Shown here piece by piece: positions 63,881-64,000 of a DNA stretch of 64,000 bases. Under the pieces are notes generated by a model. That model saw only the letters and a program-made list of their open reading frames with translations. It ran no database searches and was not told where the DNA came from. How positions within the stretch are numbered: position 1 is the stretch's first letter; each line of letters starts with the position of its first letter. Source of the stretch: Falsarthrobacter nasiphocae (lineage in GTDB: Bacteria; Actinomycetota; Actinomycetes; Actinomycetales; Micrococcaceae); the NCBI RefSeq assembly GCF_031456275.1, contig NZ_JAVDUI010000001.1, positions 1,260,965-1,324,964 of the forward strand, written 5' to 3'. The position numbers were made by a program, and so were the translations under genes.

Positions 63881-64000
63881 CCTACCGCGTCGTCCATCGC
63901 CCGGCCCGCTCTACCCGCCCGCAGAAGACGGGCGAGCGCGTCTACCTTGAGCCGCCGCCGGTCCTTGACCAGACGGGCGGCAAGGTCAACTTCCTGACGA
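63877..64000 (+). CDS. eccC: EccC-type FtsK/SpoIIIE ATPase, N-terminal start only
   Basis: Only 41 codons are present: VTYRVVHRPARSTRPQKTGE followed by RVYLEPPPVLDQTGGKVNFL. The basic start and the (L/V)xxPPxL segment before the first membrane helices fit EccC/EssC motor ATPases. GTG overlaps the stop of the previous gene (GTGA). The assignment rests on the operon context and a short segment. Confidence 0.6.
   Translation, partial: MTYRVVHRPARSTRPQKTGERVYLEPPPVLDQTGGKVNFLT

Overview
The window is high-GC bacterial DNA with actinobacterial gene types throughout: many GTG starts, apparent leaderless promoters, a CstR-type sulfur regulator, a snapalysin-type protease, and an ESX-like type VII secretion (T7SS) locus with an EccD that carries a ubiquitin-like N-terminus. 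The most likely source is a member of Micrococcales (Micrococcaceae-like). This placement rests on gene content only.

Bases 1-7200 hold the end of a membrane acyltransferase, then a sulfur-stress region: a small Cys-rich protein, an MBL-rhodanese protein, a CstR-like repressor, a membrane rhodanese and a TauE/SafE exporter. Four near-identical palindromes of the form ATACCCC-NN-GGGGTAT lie upstream of these genes and mark a probable CstR regulon. A CPBP protease, an SDR-TspO fusion and a pyrimidine-dimer glycosylase sit between the sulfur genes. Bases 7300-14950 are a glycine riboswitch followed by gcvP-gcvT-gcvH-glyA-sdaA, a complete route from glycine through serine to pyruvate. Bases 15200-38000 are mixed chromosomal genes: two secreted metalloproteases, MFS and MMPL exporters, a CitE-like lyase, an AI-2E-family/DUF456/Nei operon, hisS, an FAD oxidoreductase with a receiver-like N-terminus, and putA. 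Three genes in this stretch are broken: a MerR remnant, a membrane protein with two homopolymer frameshifts, and a lipoprotein whose lipobox Cys codon is TGA.

Bases 38000-60200 are the most unusual part. A full-length T7SS polymorphic toxin (683 aa, WXG-like N-terminus, HNH-like C-terminus) lies next to two WXG100-type genes. It is followed by six more toxin-tip cassettes without a usable N-terminal domain. Each of the seven toxin copies is followed after about 21 bp by a member of one immunity-like family, called family A here. Three family A genes are fused to a SUKH (SMI1/KNR4) domain. The linker of that fusion is an out-of-frame reading of the remains of a Tdi1-like immunity gene, which explains how the fusion arose. 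A 6,202-bp block of this array is repeated in tandem about 2.3 times. An IS3-family element (GCAAC target duplication) interrupts one toxin and was copied with the block. An ISL3-family element (CATATCCG target duplication) later entered one copy only, and its length accounts exactly for the 1,450-bp difference between repeat periods.

Bases 61300-64000 run rightward from the divergent region and encode T7SS machinery: a one-TM protein, EccD, a MinD/EspI-like protein with a degenerate P-loop, and the start of EccC. Secretion apparatus, WXG100 partners, toxin, spare toxin tips and immunity genes thus form one contiguous locus.
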